DNA of 64,000 nt from Malus domestica (taxonomy: Eukaryota; Streptophyta; Magnoliopsida; Rosales; Rosaceae), in assembly GCF_042453785.1 (NCBI RefSeq), contig NC_091665.1, positions 1,047,001-1,111,000 of the forward strand. The letters run 5' to 3'. The position numbers and the translations under genes were made by a program. Each line of letters starts with the position of its first letter. Positions within the stretch are counted from its first letter, which is position 1. The notes under the pieces were generated by a model that saw nothing but the letters and a program-made list of their open reading frames with translations, did no database searches and had not been told where the DNA came from. Positions 33,810 to 46,540 of this stretch are shown one piece after another.

Positions 33810-36800
33810 CTAAAAGCACCTGATCCCAAGTGCTTCAAGTGCTGCTGAGATATCATGGGCTTGGTAGTTCTCCACGAGGGCAATGTTAAGGCTATCTTGT
33901 GGGACCACATCTTCTCTTTTGAAACTGTCTTTACCGTGAATAAGCTTCTCACTGCCATACTCAACAGAGCCTCTTAGAACTAGGGTCTTGTGGAGGCCGG
34001 CCAGCAAGTCTTCATTGTCTGTATCTCCTTTTTCCCCGACAAATACAACCACTTTCGAAAGATCAATGGCCCACCTGACAGAAAGATATCTACATAGGAG
34101 AATAGAAGAGCAGCTTAGTAATACCAAAATATTCTGATGCTTTCATCAGTGTAGTGTTGCGTAATAATAATACAGTAAGCAAATGAAACCCAACCTTAGT
34201 GCTTGTACTCTTGATGCAACTAGGGGTACAACATTTAACCTTGAAGCTACACGAGTGTAGACAAGGTTGCATCGGAAGCCTCTCATCCGCAACAATTGGC
34301 GCAGGTCATCAACCCGTCGAGTCTACAATTGTTACAGCAGATCATAGATATTTTTTATTATGAAACTACAAATATGTCTTAGGGAACCACTTTCCATTGA
34401 GGTTAGTAGTTTCTCGACAGTATAGCAAGTTTCTCACCTTGGCTCCTGGTTTCACACTATAAGAGTAGCACCTAGAGCTACTTGATCTGGCATACTCCAC
34501 GACATCATCCTCAGCTCCAACTTCTAGCCTGGCTAGCCTTGGAACCATGGACCTCACATTCTCCCCAGGCCATCTGTACTCGATATGGGTTTCATAATCT
34601 GCATCAGCTGCTAAATCCCTCCATGGGTAGTACATTTCACTCCCACTTTTGCAGACCAACGCGTCAAAATCTTCTATGTTTACTTGGCACCCTTTAAACG
34701 CTTTCATGATATCTTGTAAGCTGGAACCAGTTAACAACACAATGCCTACTCGACCCTGGCCATAGCCTAAGCCTGCTGCTTTCTTTACATTCACTAGAAT
34801 TTCTTGAAATACCTGGGTGCCGTCTCCATTCTGGTCATAACAGTCGATGGCAATTACAAATAGACTCTGCCTTCTGCCAGGACCATAAGTAGCACCTACA
34901 TTGCTAGTGGACGAAGACATTCTAGTTATGGCTTCAATCAGTTCCCTCTGTCTAGTTGCTGCATCGAGCTCTCCATTATGCTTGAAGTCTCCTTCCACAG
35001 AGAATCTCAAAGAAAGGTCTTCCACATCTTTTAGAGAGTCACTCAATGGTTCTTCAGGAATTGGCGTGATCTGACGACGGGTAGTGGGGTGACGGTTTCT
35101 GGAATGTTCAACATGGGAGAGGTAGTTTCGGCAGTGTTCTGGCCACGAAAAGCGGTGGATGTTCTTCAGACCGTTATTTCTGCATTCAAGCCAGAGGTTT
35201 TTTTCTCCGACAAGTTTGAGCAGTGCCTCTTCTATGGCTTTCTGGTCATGTGGGTCAACTAGGAGGCCGTTATTTAGTGCCTGGTAATACAGAGTCAGCT
35301 ATCCGTTAGTTCATTAGACACAAAGCAACAATAAGTATTCCACGTCTCTGATAGTTGTGAGAATCACTAATACAAGTGAGCCACCTCTGTTTGTGGAAAT
35401 AATGAGGTAACTAAATGTGGTATAAATAATATAGTTACCTTCAGAATATCCACAGGCCCTCCATTTTTGGTGGCGACCACTGGTAAACCATAAGCAGCTG
35501 CCTGCAAACAAAACCACAAGAACATTATATACACTGTTTGCAGTGAGGAATTTAGGACAAATAATTACCGTTTCATAAGAATATCTGCACTAGAGCCTAG
35601 AAGTGAAGCAGATGATCATGAAAAGCTCACCTCTATAATTGTGAGCCCGAAAGGTTCCACGAGAGCTGGGTTGATGAAAACTCCCTTCAATAGAAATCAC
35701 TGTAATTTGTTACTCTCAGAAATTGAAGTGTTGAAAAGAAATGACCAGCAGGTAGCATAGTACGAAAACAGATTATTTGGGGACGATGATACAAGGGTCA
35801 TCTGACCTTGTGAAGTCAACCAAGGCTCATTTTTAAAGAAATAATTGAAGCCCTATATGATACAGTGTGTATGTACCTTTGTTTTTGCAGCTAGACGATA
35901 AATGTCTGGCACATCTGATTGCTTGTGATGCTTAGGATAGGCCACTTGCCCATACAGATCATACTTGTCAATGAGCTTGAGTACGGTTGTAAGAACAACC
36001 GAGCTACTATTTGACATTTCTTCAATGTCATCTCTGTTACCAAGTATTAGTGTCTGCATAAGCAACAAGTGTAACCCAGCATTAGTGTCTGGTTTAAGAA
36101 TACATGATCCAGTTATCGGAAATCAAAGTATGAACTTTACCAAGTTGGCTAGCTCCCGAAGAGCTCGGCATTCCCCAAAGGCCTTGAGCAAGGTAGTAAC
36201 ATTTTTCTTGGGGTCAGGACGAGACAATGCAAGTATAGTGGGCTTGTGAGGGTTGGTAAAAAATCGCATTACCTGCATTGCAACAAACGAAATCAGCATC
36301 AGCAGGCAATAACATGCCTATTGTAAGTCAGTCTAAACCTAGTTTATTTATAGGAAGATCTCCATTCACTCTTTCCATGGAGGATCGGAAATGCTATGGA
36401 GGAGATGGGAGATTGTTTCATTTCCGGTGGACAAAATGCATATATACCTGTATAACCAATTGAAGGGAATGGGAATATGTGAAAGGAGAAATAGGTAGAA
36501 GAATATGCAACCTCAGACCAGATTGGAGGCAGATGCCTTTTGCTTTGACCTCTATCAGAGCCAATCAAGGATTTGAGATCTCCATCTCCTTCGGAATCAT
36601 GGGCAGTAACACAGCTGAAGTCCATGCCTGGCGGTATAACCTAAATGTCGTCACCACATAGTGATTAGTCTGTATAAGACTTTGGGAAGAAAAGAATGAA
36701 ATATGAGACATGACGTTGTTAAGTCATTAATCTTTCATTTGGAAATCCACAATCATTGACAGTGAGGAGAAGAGAATGTGAAGTGTTGCTTACCACCATT

Positions 36801-39400
36801 CTTGGCATGTATCGTCCAAGGCAACTGACTCCACGACGTCTCCTAACCCTAAGTTTCCTCTCCAACTTGAGGTCAAAGCCATCGTAGAGTCCCCATTGCT
36901 CTTCGATTTCTTGCCTAGTGCTGGTGACCACCGTTTCAGCAGAATCCAACCCCAGCTCCTCACCCTCGATCCTCCTCATGATTTTGTAGGTTGCGTTGAT
37001 GTCCTCCTTTGTCAACCTCCCTTGTTTGAGCAATTGTTCAAACTTGTTTCGGCCTAACGAATGCCCAGTTAGCACCATTGGCACGTTCAAAGCCCCGGAC
37101 AAGTGAGCAGCCACCTCCCCAGCATCGGCATAGTGGCCATGGATCACATAAGGCCATGTGGGTTTTCCCCCATTGACTTCTTCACCAAGAGCTCTTGCCA
37201 TGTTCACAATGTGGCCGATAGCCCCATCAACGAATTCAGGTATGTGAGGCCAAAGTGACTCTTTGGGTATATACCTGCAGGCAGCATGCCTCAATCAAAT
37301 TCATATTCACATCTGGAGTTGGACTAGGTCACTAGACACGTACTAGGGCAGTAGGATTAAGAAAAAAAGGGTTGAAGGGTATTACTTATCGTGGGGTCCA
37401 CAGGGGAGGCGGACAATGTAGGCTCCACAGCTGCCACTTCCATCAGGTGGACATATGAGCATCTCATTGGGTTCACCGTAGCTGGAGTCTACCTCCGGTG
37501 AAGTAATTTGTCTCGTTAGCAGATCAACTCGGTAGACTCCCTTTGTATTAGCCAGAGCACGAGCAAGTTCAATCACATACTTGACCTGAATATCGCAGGT
37601 ACCATGCATACGTAAATCCATACACATTCCATTAGTATTAATTTCATACATGATATTACTTCTTGATGAATATATTATCATTCTGAATCAACGGATCATT
37701 GTTCTTACCTGACCGCCTGTATCGGAATCTCTTCCGAGTTCCATGTTTTCTCCACGCACCAACCCATGCATACTACAACATGTCATTGATGTCAAGAACA
37801 AGAAACGCGCTATAATCAAATTGTACGGCACACTTTGACTTTCAACTGCATATGTAAAAATATATACGTACCTGATCAGGACAATGTAAAGATGCCTAGA
37901 CTTGTTAACATCATCGGACCACACAGGCATGTCGGATTTACTTCTTAAAATATCCTTCACTGTTGGTTCTGCGCAACTCACGTCCCCTTTTTCCTTCTCG
38001 CCTTCAGACAGCTCGGAAAGGTCATCCTCCGCGTCACGGCGCCCTTGCTCCCTGTCCAGACGTCGTTTGACAAGCCTTTGAGCGTCATCCCATGCCATCT
38101 GCACTCACTCACCCACACACCAAGTTCGAACCAGATTCCTTCTTTTCCTTTGTCAAGTAGCTAGTTTTAGTTGAGCACTTGATTCACTCACCTGTTTCTT
38201 TTTACGGGCGAGATGCCAAATGCGCCAGCACGTATTCTCAAGCCTATTGCTGTGTTCTCGGCTATTCCTTGTAGCTATTACCTGCACCACCATACCCATT
38301 AATTTAATACTTCTCACACTAATTTAACTTTTAAAACATGAGTTTTATTATCTAGTTAGTTTTTTATTTTTTATTTTTTTTATCAACACTAAACAAATAC
38401 AGAATATTGCATCCACCTTTCATGAGATCAGAGTTTTAGGATTGGACCAAAAAAATGGGAACATATATGTACATGAGAAATGTTTTAGTGCGTCGAGAGG
38501 ACGGTCCGGTACACCAAGTGTATCAATACAATTATTTGGATTTTTTTTCTTCGAGTTTTCAACCAATTATATTATTATACTTGATGTACCAGATCGTGTT
38601 CTTGACACACTGAAAAATCTCTTATATATATACACACACACATACATAGTTAGTGTATCGGGTCATGTTTCCAGCACATTGAAAAAGCTATCATATTTAC
38701 GTGCATTTGTGGGCCCCAAATAGTATACAAAAACCATTTATTAACATGGGGTCTACTAAACTTAGGAGAAAATCAGTGTAAACCCATCTGTGGCCCCCAC
38801 AATTCTCAAATATATGCTCATCACTCATGGCTCATCACATCCCCATCCCATATTGGAACCATTTTTGTGAATCAGATTCTCTCTATTTTATATGTCACTC
38901 AATTCACTAAATCCTTACAATTATATATACATCGAGTGAAATAATCAATTCACTGCCTTTCATCATTTCTTTGTGGAAATGCATTGTTCATGAATTCAAA
39001 TTTAGAAAAAAAAAAAACCCTAAAGTTTTGCAGGAGATGTGAGACTTTGAGGGCCACAAAACGAATGTTAACTAAAGTTAGTACGGGAGGGCTCTGATAT
39101 AAGCTTATGAAAGACAGCCTGAACTGCAAAACCTTAATTACTGAATTAATTAAATTAGTATTAATTTTACATGAAATTAAAAACAATTGGTACCTTAATC
39201 CATGTCCTGTGGAGTTCAGACTCATCAAAGCTATTGACAACTTCTTCTACAAAGTACTTGGTCGGATTGAACAACTTCTCGGCCTTTACTTGCTCTTCAA
39301 ACTTTGAAATTTTCTGCCTCCCGTCGTCCCTCTTCCTCGTGTTATTTCCTGCATCCAAAATTGCTTCCAAATAACCGTTTAACCAGTCGTTTCCGGCCAT
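33810..39400 (-). CDS. SPS4: Sucrose-phosphate synthase, family C (SPS4-type), 14 exons, 1024 aa
   Basis: Minus-strand exons: 39400-39194, 38281-38192, 38098-37872, 37772-37709, 37585-37386, 37274-36794, 36640-36512, 36272-36141, 36053-35877, 35684-35631, 35501-35439, 35280-34438, 34322-34195, 34089-33810. All introns are GT-AG and the frame closes. The cytosolic enzyme makes sucrose-6-phosphate from UDP-glucose and fructose-6-phosphate. Start [18 protein letters not shown] is the family N-terminus. The GT-B glycosyltransferase region (about 160-680) has [37 protein letters not shown] and the nucleotide-binding EPFGLTIIE (about 579-587). The C-terminal part (about 770-1010) is the non-catalytic sucrose-phosphatase-like domain (FVIAIDCYD). 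Possible regulatory serines lie in [17 protein letters not shown] and [10 protein letters not shown], by analogy with known SPS sites. Best fit is Arabidopsis SPS4F (shared TRRVDDLRQ). The end GIRCF is slightly longer than the usual GIK. Confidence 0.95.
38282..39193 (-). other. SPS intron 1 with CA/TA microsatellite
   Basis: This 0.9 kb intron is the longest in the gene. It holds a TATATACACACACACATAC stretch (about 38625-38646) and two similar segments with ACTGAAAAATC or TTGAAAAAGC phrases (about 38580-38700), possibly a small internal duplication. No exon was needed within it. Confidence 0.5.
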
Positions 39401-40049
39401 CTCCCTCCCTTGCTTCTCCCTCTTTGCTTTGAGACGGTGGAAGACTACTATTGATTCAAGCTTCTGGTATGTGAATTAAGAGATGTTTGATTATGTGTTG
39501 CGTGTGTGTGTGTGTGTATACATATATATTTATTTCAGTAGATGCTACTAAAAGTTGTGAGAACTGAGAATAGTATACTTGTAAAGTTTAATTCTTGGAA
39601 CCTTGCAACAGTGCAATAAGAGAAAATAAAATACTGTAAATACTGGATTTACAATATATATGTATGTATGATACTATCGAATATGTATAGTTTGATGCTG
39701 TTTTGAAAATATATATATGCTTTAGACTCCCCGAGAGAGAGAGAGAGAGGGAAGGATGGTTTCAAAGAAACTAAAACTTTGAAACCATCTTGGGTAAAGA
39801 AGCAAGGCTCCTTATATAAAGGCTTCAACTGTCAAATTGGCACTAATTAATTTTTAAGAAAGCATATACCTACAAATATGTCAAATGTGGATTGGGTGGG
39901 TTTTCGTTCTCTCATTTGCTTGCCGAGGGTTCACACAAACAGCCACGTTTTTTATTTATTATTTTTTTCCTAAATACTCAAAAAACTTTATACCAAAAAA
40001 TGTTATTTAAATTTACTAAGAGAATCCAGTTCCATTTATGTACAATATA
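39401..40049 (-). promoter_or_regulatory. SPS promoter and 5' UTR region
   Basis: On the minus strand a TATA box (TTTATATAAGG, 39811-39821) stands about 410 bp before the start codon. A CT run (about 39732-39750, minus strand) and a short GT microsatellite (about 39502-39517, plus strand) lie in the likely 5' UTR. The L1 insertion at 40050 leaves only about 230 bp upstream of this TATA box in direct contact with it. Confidence 0.55.
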
Positions 40050-40828
40050 ACAGATTTACATTCTCGATTGAATATTTTTCCCTTTCCCCCTCTAAGAAAC
40101 TTTTTCTCTCCGGGTGGCGTGAGAGTTTTTCCTCCTCTGTGAGTTTCCGCCGTGGTGCGTGACTTCGTCTTCTTGTCTCGAGGTTGGTGTGGGGTTTTCC
40201 TTGTTTCTGTTCTGGTTGTGTTTGGATCTGTGGTTTGGAGTTTGTTTTCGTTTGTCTTTGGGGAAGGATCTGGAAGTTGTTTGGTGGAGCTTTGCTCTGG
40301 GAAGGTTATTTACTTCTGTCAGGGTTGGTTTTATCAGTTGCTGCTTTCAATTGGAGTCTCAGATAGGTGGGTAAGTTCGATTTCACTCTTCCGCGCTGGA
40401 TGGGTGGGGTCAATTTATTGCATCTTAATTTGGGGATTTTGTTCTCTCTCCTAATTAGGGTTGACATCGTTCTGAAATTATCTCATTGGAGAACATGGAT
40501 GTTTGTTTGGCACAGAGAGGGGTTCAGCTTATTGAATATTGGTAGGTTATCTTCCCGTATGGGCATTAATTGGTTGCAGATAAGGTGGGTGGTGAGTTTT
40601 AACAATTTTAATTTTCAGAGAGAGGGTCAACAAGGGTGTCGCTTGTGGATAGTGTCACACAACAGGAACTGGTATAGGACAATTTTTGTTCTTCTGGTAA
40701 TTTCAAAGGTTGGATATCAGCTACTGAGTGGTGCCTTTTGTGGTAGTCTATTGAGGCGGTGGTCTTTATCTGATATATTTAACTCTGGTGGGTTACAGTG
40801 GTTGTTCTTGCTTGTCCAGGGGAAAGTG

Positions 40829-42240
40829 ATGACGAGTAGTGGGATTACAGATCTTGTGGTTCAGCTTGAGGAAGCTCTGGATTTGTCTGAAATGGAACAA
40901 GGAGTAAAATTAGTGGGTAAGGTTCTTACGAAAAAAATTCTAAATAAATGGGGAGTTAGGAATATTCTTAGATCGGCTTGGAAGGAATTTGGGGAGGTGG
41001 ATGTTAAATGGGTGAAGGACAATGTTTTTGTTATCACAGTCTCGGATGAAAATGTGGCCAAAAGGATTCTTGACCAAGTACCATGGGGAATCATGAAGAA
41101 GAACTTGTCTGTTAAGAAATGGTTTCTGCATCTGGCGTTGGAAGAAATTGTGATGGAGCTGGTACCTTTCTGGATTCAAATTAGAGGCATGCCACTTGGG
41201 CTGAGTACGTTGGCGAACGTTAAGAAATTAACGCAAGCTGTAGGCGAGGTGTTAGATTTGGAGGATACGGCTAAGGCTCGAGGCTTTTTGAGGGTGCGAA
41301 TTCTTGTAACACTGTCAACCCTTTATGTATCGGATGCTGGCTTAGGCGGGGGTCCACTCGGGACACGTGGGTGGAGTTTTGTTACGAAAGACTCCAAGAT
41401 TTCTGTTACAGGTGTGGGCATATTGATCATATCAATACGGAATGTACCTTTGAAGTTGATTCTAGTGGGGCTGCTGGGTATGGCGAATGGACTAAAGCGC
41501 AACCTATAAGAGAGGAACTGGTCCCATCGAGACCTCTAGCGATGGGAGTAGGTGAGCGAAGACAAGCTGGAACAGCTCGGGACTATGCTTTGCCTACCAG
41601 TCATAGACATGAAACGGGTCCTAGCAAGAATCTGCCAAGTGAGGGGTTACCGACTAGAGGATTCGTTTTAGACATACAGCAGCGGCTTATGAAGTGATGG
41701 AGGAGACGTGAGCGGGGACAGGTCTCTAGTAATATAAGTTCTGAAGCTGTTTTGGCTGAAGATAATCAGATAGCGCATGAGGTATCGATTATTAGTCAAC
41801 TTGCTAGTGATGAACCTGGAATTCTTCCGAGGGTAGAGGGGTGGGATTTTACACCCTCAGGGGAGTTTTTGAGGACATGGGCGATTATGGATCACACATA
41901 TGCTGAGAGAAGTGGTCTGAAAAGGGGAGGGTGGTTCCAAAGATGGGAATTTCTTCACAACCCCCTTAAGAAAGCTAGAGGGCTAGAGTTTTTGAGCAAT
42001 CATTCTGCGGTGCTGGAAGAGACTTGGCTAGGTCGGAATTTACCAGAACGTTGCTTAATGATTGAACGGGCTGTCTATACAGAGGGTGAGACTATGAAGG
42101 GTTCAAGTGGCAGTCAACGTATGGGGGTTTGTCTGGAGGAAGTCTGTGAGGATGCTCATGTAAAGGATATGCAATCGGATTCGAGCACTCAGGCTCGGGG
42201 TGGTGGCGGCTGGCCTTTAACAGCTGCACGGTCGCCATGA
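40829..42240 (+). pseudogene. L1 ORF1 (DUF4283-like gag protein with zinc knuckle), frameshifted
   Basis: The likely start MTSSGITDLVVQLEEAL matches plant L1 ORF1 N-termini. A DUF4283-like RNA-binding region follows (VGKVLTKKILNKWGVRNIL to PVWIQIRGMP-like PFWIQIRGMPLGL). Near 41310-41370 the frame shifts, after which CYRCGHIDHINTEC gives a CCHC knuckle (C-x2-C-x4-H-x4-C). A TGA at 41695 interrupts this second frame; it reopens and ends at the TGA 42238-42240. The longer ORF upstream of 40829 is 5' UTR sequence read through. Confidence 0.8.
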
Positions 42241-45200
42241 GTTATATATTCTGGAATTGCCGTGGTCTTGTGTCGGACACGGCAGTTCGGGCTCTTCATG
42301 GGCTCATTAGAAATAGACGACCCTCTATGATCTTTCTTTCCGAAACCAAAATGAAAAATCATAGAATAAATAGTTTAAGAAGACGTTTAAGGTTTGCAAA
42401 TGGGTTTAATGTGGAGCCCATTGGGAAAGCTGGTGGATTAAGTTTATGGTGGGATGAGTTCATGGAAGTGCAAATTGTTTTTTCCTCTAAGCATGTGATT
42501 GATGCTATAGCCAGAGTTAAGGGTGAGCAACGTTGGGTGCGAGTTACTGGTGTTTATGGTACGCCGTATAGAGGGGAAAAAGCTAGTTTTTGGGATTGGA
42601 TGCACTCTCATTTTTCTCATTCAGACATTCCTTGGTTGTGTGGGGGGTGATTTCAACGAATTCCTGTGGGATCATGAAAAATCGGGGGGGGGGGGGTGGA
42701 AGGTACCTATAAAAGACCTCGATATTTGGCGGATTTCCTGAATTCGACGGAGTTATAGGATCTTGATTTTGACGGTCCAGCCTATACTTGGAGGGGTCTT
42801 CGGAATGGGGAGTGGGTGGAAGAAAGGTTGGATAGGGGATTAATCAATGGGCTTTGGCAGGAGGTTTGGCCTACTACTTTTGCTGAGCATGGTCCTGTTC
42901 TTGGATCAGATCACTGTCCAATTGTTATCATGTCTGATTCGGGTAGGACTTTGGGATGCAAGCTGTTTCGGTTTGTGGCGTTTTGGGCGAAGGAGGAGGA
43001 ATGCCAAAAGATAGTGGAGGAGTGTTGGGCAAGGCAATGGGTCGGACTGATGCAGGTGAAATGGGTTAAGAAACTTAATGACTGTCGGTTTTGCCATACT
43101 AGGTGGAGCCGGAATAAATTCAAAAAACGGGGACAACAAATTAAGGAGCTTACTGCGCAACTTATGGAGCTTCAAAAGCAGTGGGGAACTAATTTTAAGT
43201 CATTCAAGAGAAGCAAAAGCTAATTGATGATCTTCAAGCTCAGGAGGTGAGCTTTTGGCCCCAACGATCCCGCGTTAAATGGTTGCATGAAGGAGACTTA
43301 AATACCAAGTTCTTCCATTAGTCTACTTTACAACGACGACGAAGAAATATGATTCTGAAGCTTAAGGCTGATGATGGGCAGTGGGTTGAGCACCCTAGTC
43401 GGGTTCGTAAGATGGTGGAGGACCGTTTTCAGAATTTATTTAAATCAGGGGGACCCCGGAACTGGGGTGCTTTGTTAGATTGTGTTCCACCTGGAATTAC
43501 TGAGGAAATGAATAGAGACCTGATTGCGCTGGTGTCTGATGAGGAGATTAAGGCAACTGTCATGAATATGGGGTGGCTTAAAGCTCTTGGACCAGATGGT
43601 TCCCAAGGGATTTTTTACCATTCGTTTTGGAAGGATCTGAAAGCAGATGTTAATTCTTTGTTCATACTATGCTACAAGAGGAGGTTTGCCCTGATACTTT
43701 AAATGCTACTCATGTGGTTCTTATCCCCAAGGTGCCTAATCCCGAAATGGTTTCTCAGTTTCGCCCGATCAGTCTATGTAATTATTCTTATAAGGTTCTG
43801 TCTAAGGTTTTGGCCAATCGATTGAAGGTGGTGTTGCCGAACATTATTTCTCCATCTCAAAATGCCTTTGTGGCGAGTCGGCAGATACACGATAATATTG
43901 GAATCGCCCATGAGATGTTTCATTTTCTGAAAGGGCGTAAAGCTAAAACTAAATATGAGTTGGGCCTTAAGATTGATATGTAGAAGGCCTATGATCGAGT
44001 GGAATGAGACTTTCTTGATGCTATTATGGGCATAATGGGTTTTTGTAACAGGTGGTGGCAATTAGTAATGGGTTGTGTGTACTCTGTTCAATTTGTTATT
44101 CTCCTGAATGGCTAGCCTAGAAAAAGCTTTGTTCCTTCTCGTGGGATCCGGCAAGGGGATCCACTATCTCCTTTTCTCTTTTTGTTGGTGGGGAAGGTTT
44201 TTTCTTGTTTAATTCAGAAAGCGGTGCATGATAAGCTGCTGGATGGTGTGAAGTTGGGTGCTTCTGGGCCTATTATTTCTCATATTTTTTTTGCTGACGA
44301 CACTTTGCTGTTTCTTAAGGCTGATGGAAAAAATTGTCGGAATTTAGTGGACTTGATTAATATGTACTGTGATGTGTCGGGACAACAAGTTAACTTTCAA
44401 AAATCAAGTGTCTATTTTGGAGCGAATATTCCTGAGCGGGTCTTCGCTGAGTTGGCTAATATTCTTCGTATCAAGGTTGTGCATGATCCCGGAGCTTATC
44501 TGGGTGTCCCTGCTATATGGGGAAGATCGAAGAAACGGGGGTTGGCTTATATTAAGGAGAGAATGATGGGGAAGGTACAAGGATGGAAGCATAAATTTTT
44601 ATCCACTGCGGGGCATGAAGTTTTGGTTAAAGCGGTGGTCCAGGCTATTCCAGCCTACCCAATGTATATTTTTAAGTTCCATGCCATGGTGTGTCATGAT
44701 TTCGATACTTTAGTTGCTGATTTTTGGTGGGGGAGTCAGGGTGCTAAGCGGAAAACCCATTGGGTCTCGAAAGAGGTTCTTGGCCTCCCTAAAGATTTGG
44801 GTGGTTTGGGTTTTAGAAACTTTTCTGAATTCAATGATGCCTTATTAGTGAAGCAATGTTGGAGGTTGATCTCTGATCCGACTTCTCTTTGGGCCCGAGT
44901 AGTTAAAGCCCGCTATTTCCCGAATTGTTCCTTTTGGGATGCTACGAAAGGAGGACGCGCCTCTTGGGCTTGGACTAGTCTCTTGGTGGGTAGGGAAGTT
45001 ATTCAGAATGGGTCTCATTGGAAAATTATGGGAGGGCATGATGTTAGGGTTTGGGTGGATTGCTGGCTCCCTTCTTTAACTTCTGGTCATCCGGAGGCGC
45101 TTGGGGAAGTGGCTGTTTCTCCCAATCTGCGTGTAAATTCTCTGATTTTCCATGAGTCGCTGGAATGGGATATTGATTTTTTACAGCCTTTTATTTTTGA

Positions 45201-46359
45201 GGAGGCCCAATTAGTGATTAAATGTCTTCCTCTTGGTGATATAAGGTGTAAGGATCAGTTAGTTTGGGATGCTAGCAAGAATGGTAAGTACTCGGTTAAG
45301 TCGGGATACCGTTGGTTGCAAATGAGGTATCTTGCTTCAAGGGATCATAGGCTGCCCAGGACTCGTGTTATCCCCAAAAAGCTGTGGAATCTGGTTTGGA
45401 GTCTGCCTGTTCCTGCTAAGATTCGTCTTTTCTTTTGGCTGTCTCTGCACCGTGGTCTTGCTATTAGAGAAATTTTGTTTCGGAGGAAGGTTTCCCTTTC
45501 CCCCATTTGCCCAATATGTAATTGTCAAGACGAGACAATCGAACATCTTTTTCTCCAATGTCCATGGGTGACTGCCATCTGGTTTGGTGGCGAAAGTATT
45601 TCTTCTTGGGCGGATTGGTTGCTAGAGGTCCTTGTTCGTTACCCGGGTTGCACGGAGGAAAGGAAATGGGTTTTTTCCTATGTTGCGTTTACTTGTTAGT
45701 TTATCTGGCGAACCAGATGCTAGATTGTGTTTAATCAGGTGCCCATTAATCCTATTAAGGTCTTGTTGGGGGTGTCTTCTGCTATCGGTTATTACTGGGA
45801 AGCCATGGGGTGGACGGGTAATCGTGCTGCTAGGCCTTCTGCATGTTGTGAATAGGTTCCTCAATGGATACCTCATCTTTCTTCTTTCTATAAACTAAAT
45901 GTTGATGCTAGCTGGTCTCATACGACTCATTCGGGTTTTGCTGGAGTGATCATTAGAGATGCTAATGGTCAGTTTATGGCTGCTGAGAGATATGCATTTT
46001 CTTCCCCTTCTGTTGCTGCGGCAGAAGCGACTGCTCTGCTGCGTGGTTGTGAATTGGGGACTTCTTTGGGCTTTCAATCGGTTATTTTGGAGTCGGATTC
46101 TCGTGAGTCCATTGATTGGCTCTCTGGAGCTGTTGATGTTGGCAGTTGGGAAGCTTATCCTGTTCTGACGAGAGTTAAATTGGTGAGTGAAGATTTTCAG
46201 TTCTGTCGTTGGTCTTGGGTGCCAAGAACAGCCAATGGAGCCGCGGATTTCCTTGCGTCGCGGGGTTTTCAAGAGATGGGTTCTCGGGTTTGGGTTGACA
46301 AGCCCTCATCTTCTTTGGTTCTTGTTTTGAATAAGGATGGTCTTCCTTGCCCTCCTTAA
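42237..46359 (+). pseudogene. L1 ORF2 (endonuclease, reverse transcriptase, RNase H), broken
   Basis: ORF2 starts at 42237 with an ATGA overlap of the ORF1 stop. Endonuclease motifs are FWNCRGL, SETK, GGDFNEF and SDHCPI. The frame breaks in a six-G run at about 42643-42648 and near a twelve-G run at about 42688-42699. It also has an in-frame TAG at 42756-42761, further breaks at about 43203, 43318 and 43690, and a TAG at 43981 directly before the KAYDRVEW box. Reverse-transcriptase motifs include FRPISLCN, GIRQGDPLSPFLF and the catalytic FADDTLLF (44293-44316). The longest intact piece is 44182-45699. A Cys/His region (CPICNCQDETIEHLFLQC) follows. RNase H is at about 45895-46359 (DASW, AEATALL, ESDS, NGAADFLA). 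Confidence 0.88.
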
Positions 46360-46540
46360 TTTTGTTTTGGTGGTGTTGGGGGTGACGCTCTTTGCTGGAG
46401 CGTCTGTGTGTTGGATCCCCTCTCATTGCTTTCTGTGTTGCCTGCCTCTGTGGTGTTAGCCTCCTGGTAGGCTTTTCTGTTCTGGTTGTTTGTCTTTCCT
46501 TTCAAAAAAAAAAAAAAAAAAAAAACAGATTTACATTCTC

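Larger units (their letters stand above)
40066..46524 (+). mobile_element. Full-length L1-type LINE, inactivated, with 16-bp target duplication
   Basis: The element is bounded by exact copies of ACAGATTTACATTCTC at 40050-40065 and 46525-46540 and ends in a 21-base A tail (about 46504-46524). It holds ORF1 (gag-like with zinc knuckle) and ORF2 (endonuclease, reverse transcriptase, zinc-binding region, RNase H), the layout of plant L1 elements. Its 5' UTR covers about 40066-40828. Stops and frameshifts in both ORFs make it non-autonomous now. It points away from the SPS gene, whose start codon is 650 bp to the left. Confidence 0.93.

Noticed and set aside
40152..40828. Overlapping ORFs upstream of L1 ORF1, including a long in-frame extension from 40367
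   Set aside because: They lie in the L1 5' UTR; the typical ORF1 N-terminus begins at 40829, and the upstream sequence is low-complexity hydrophobic without a domain.
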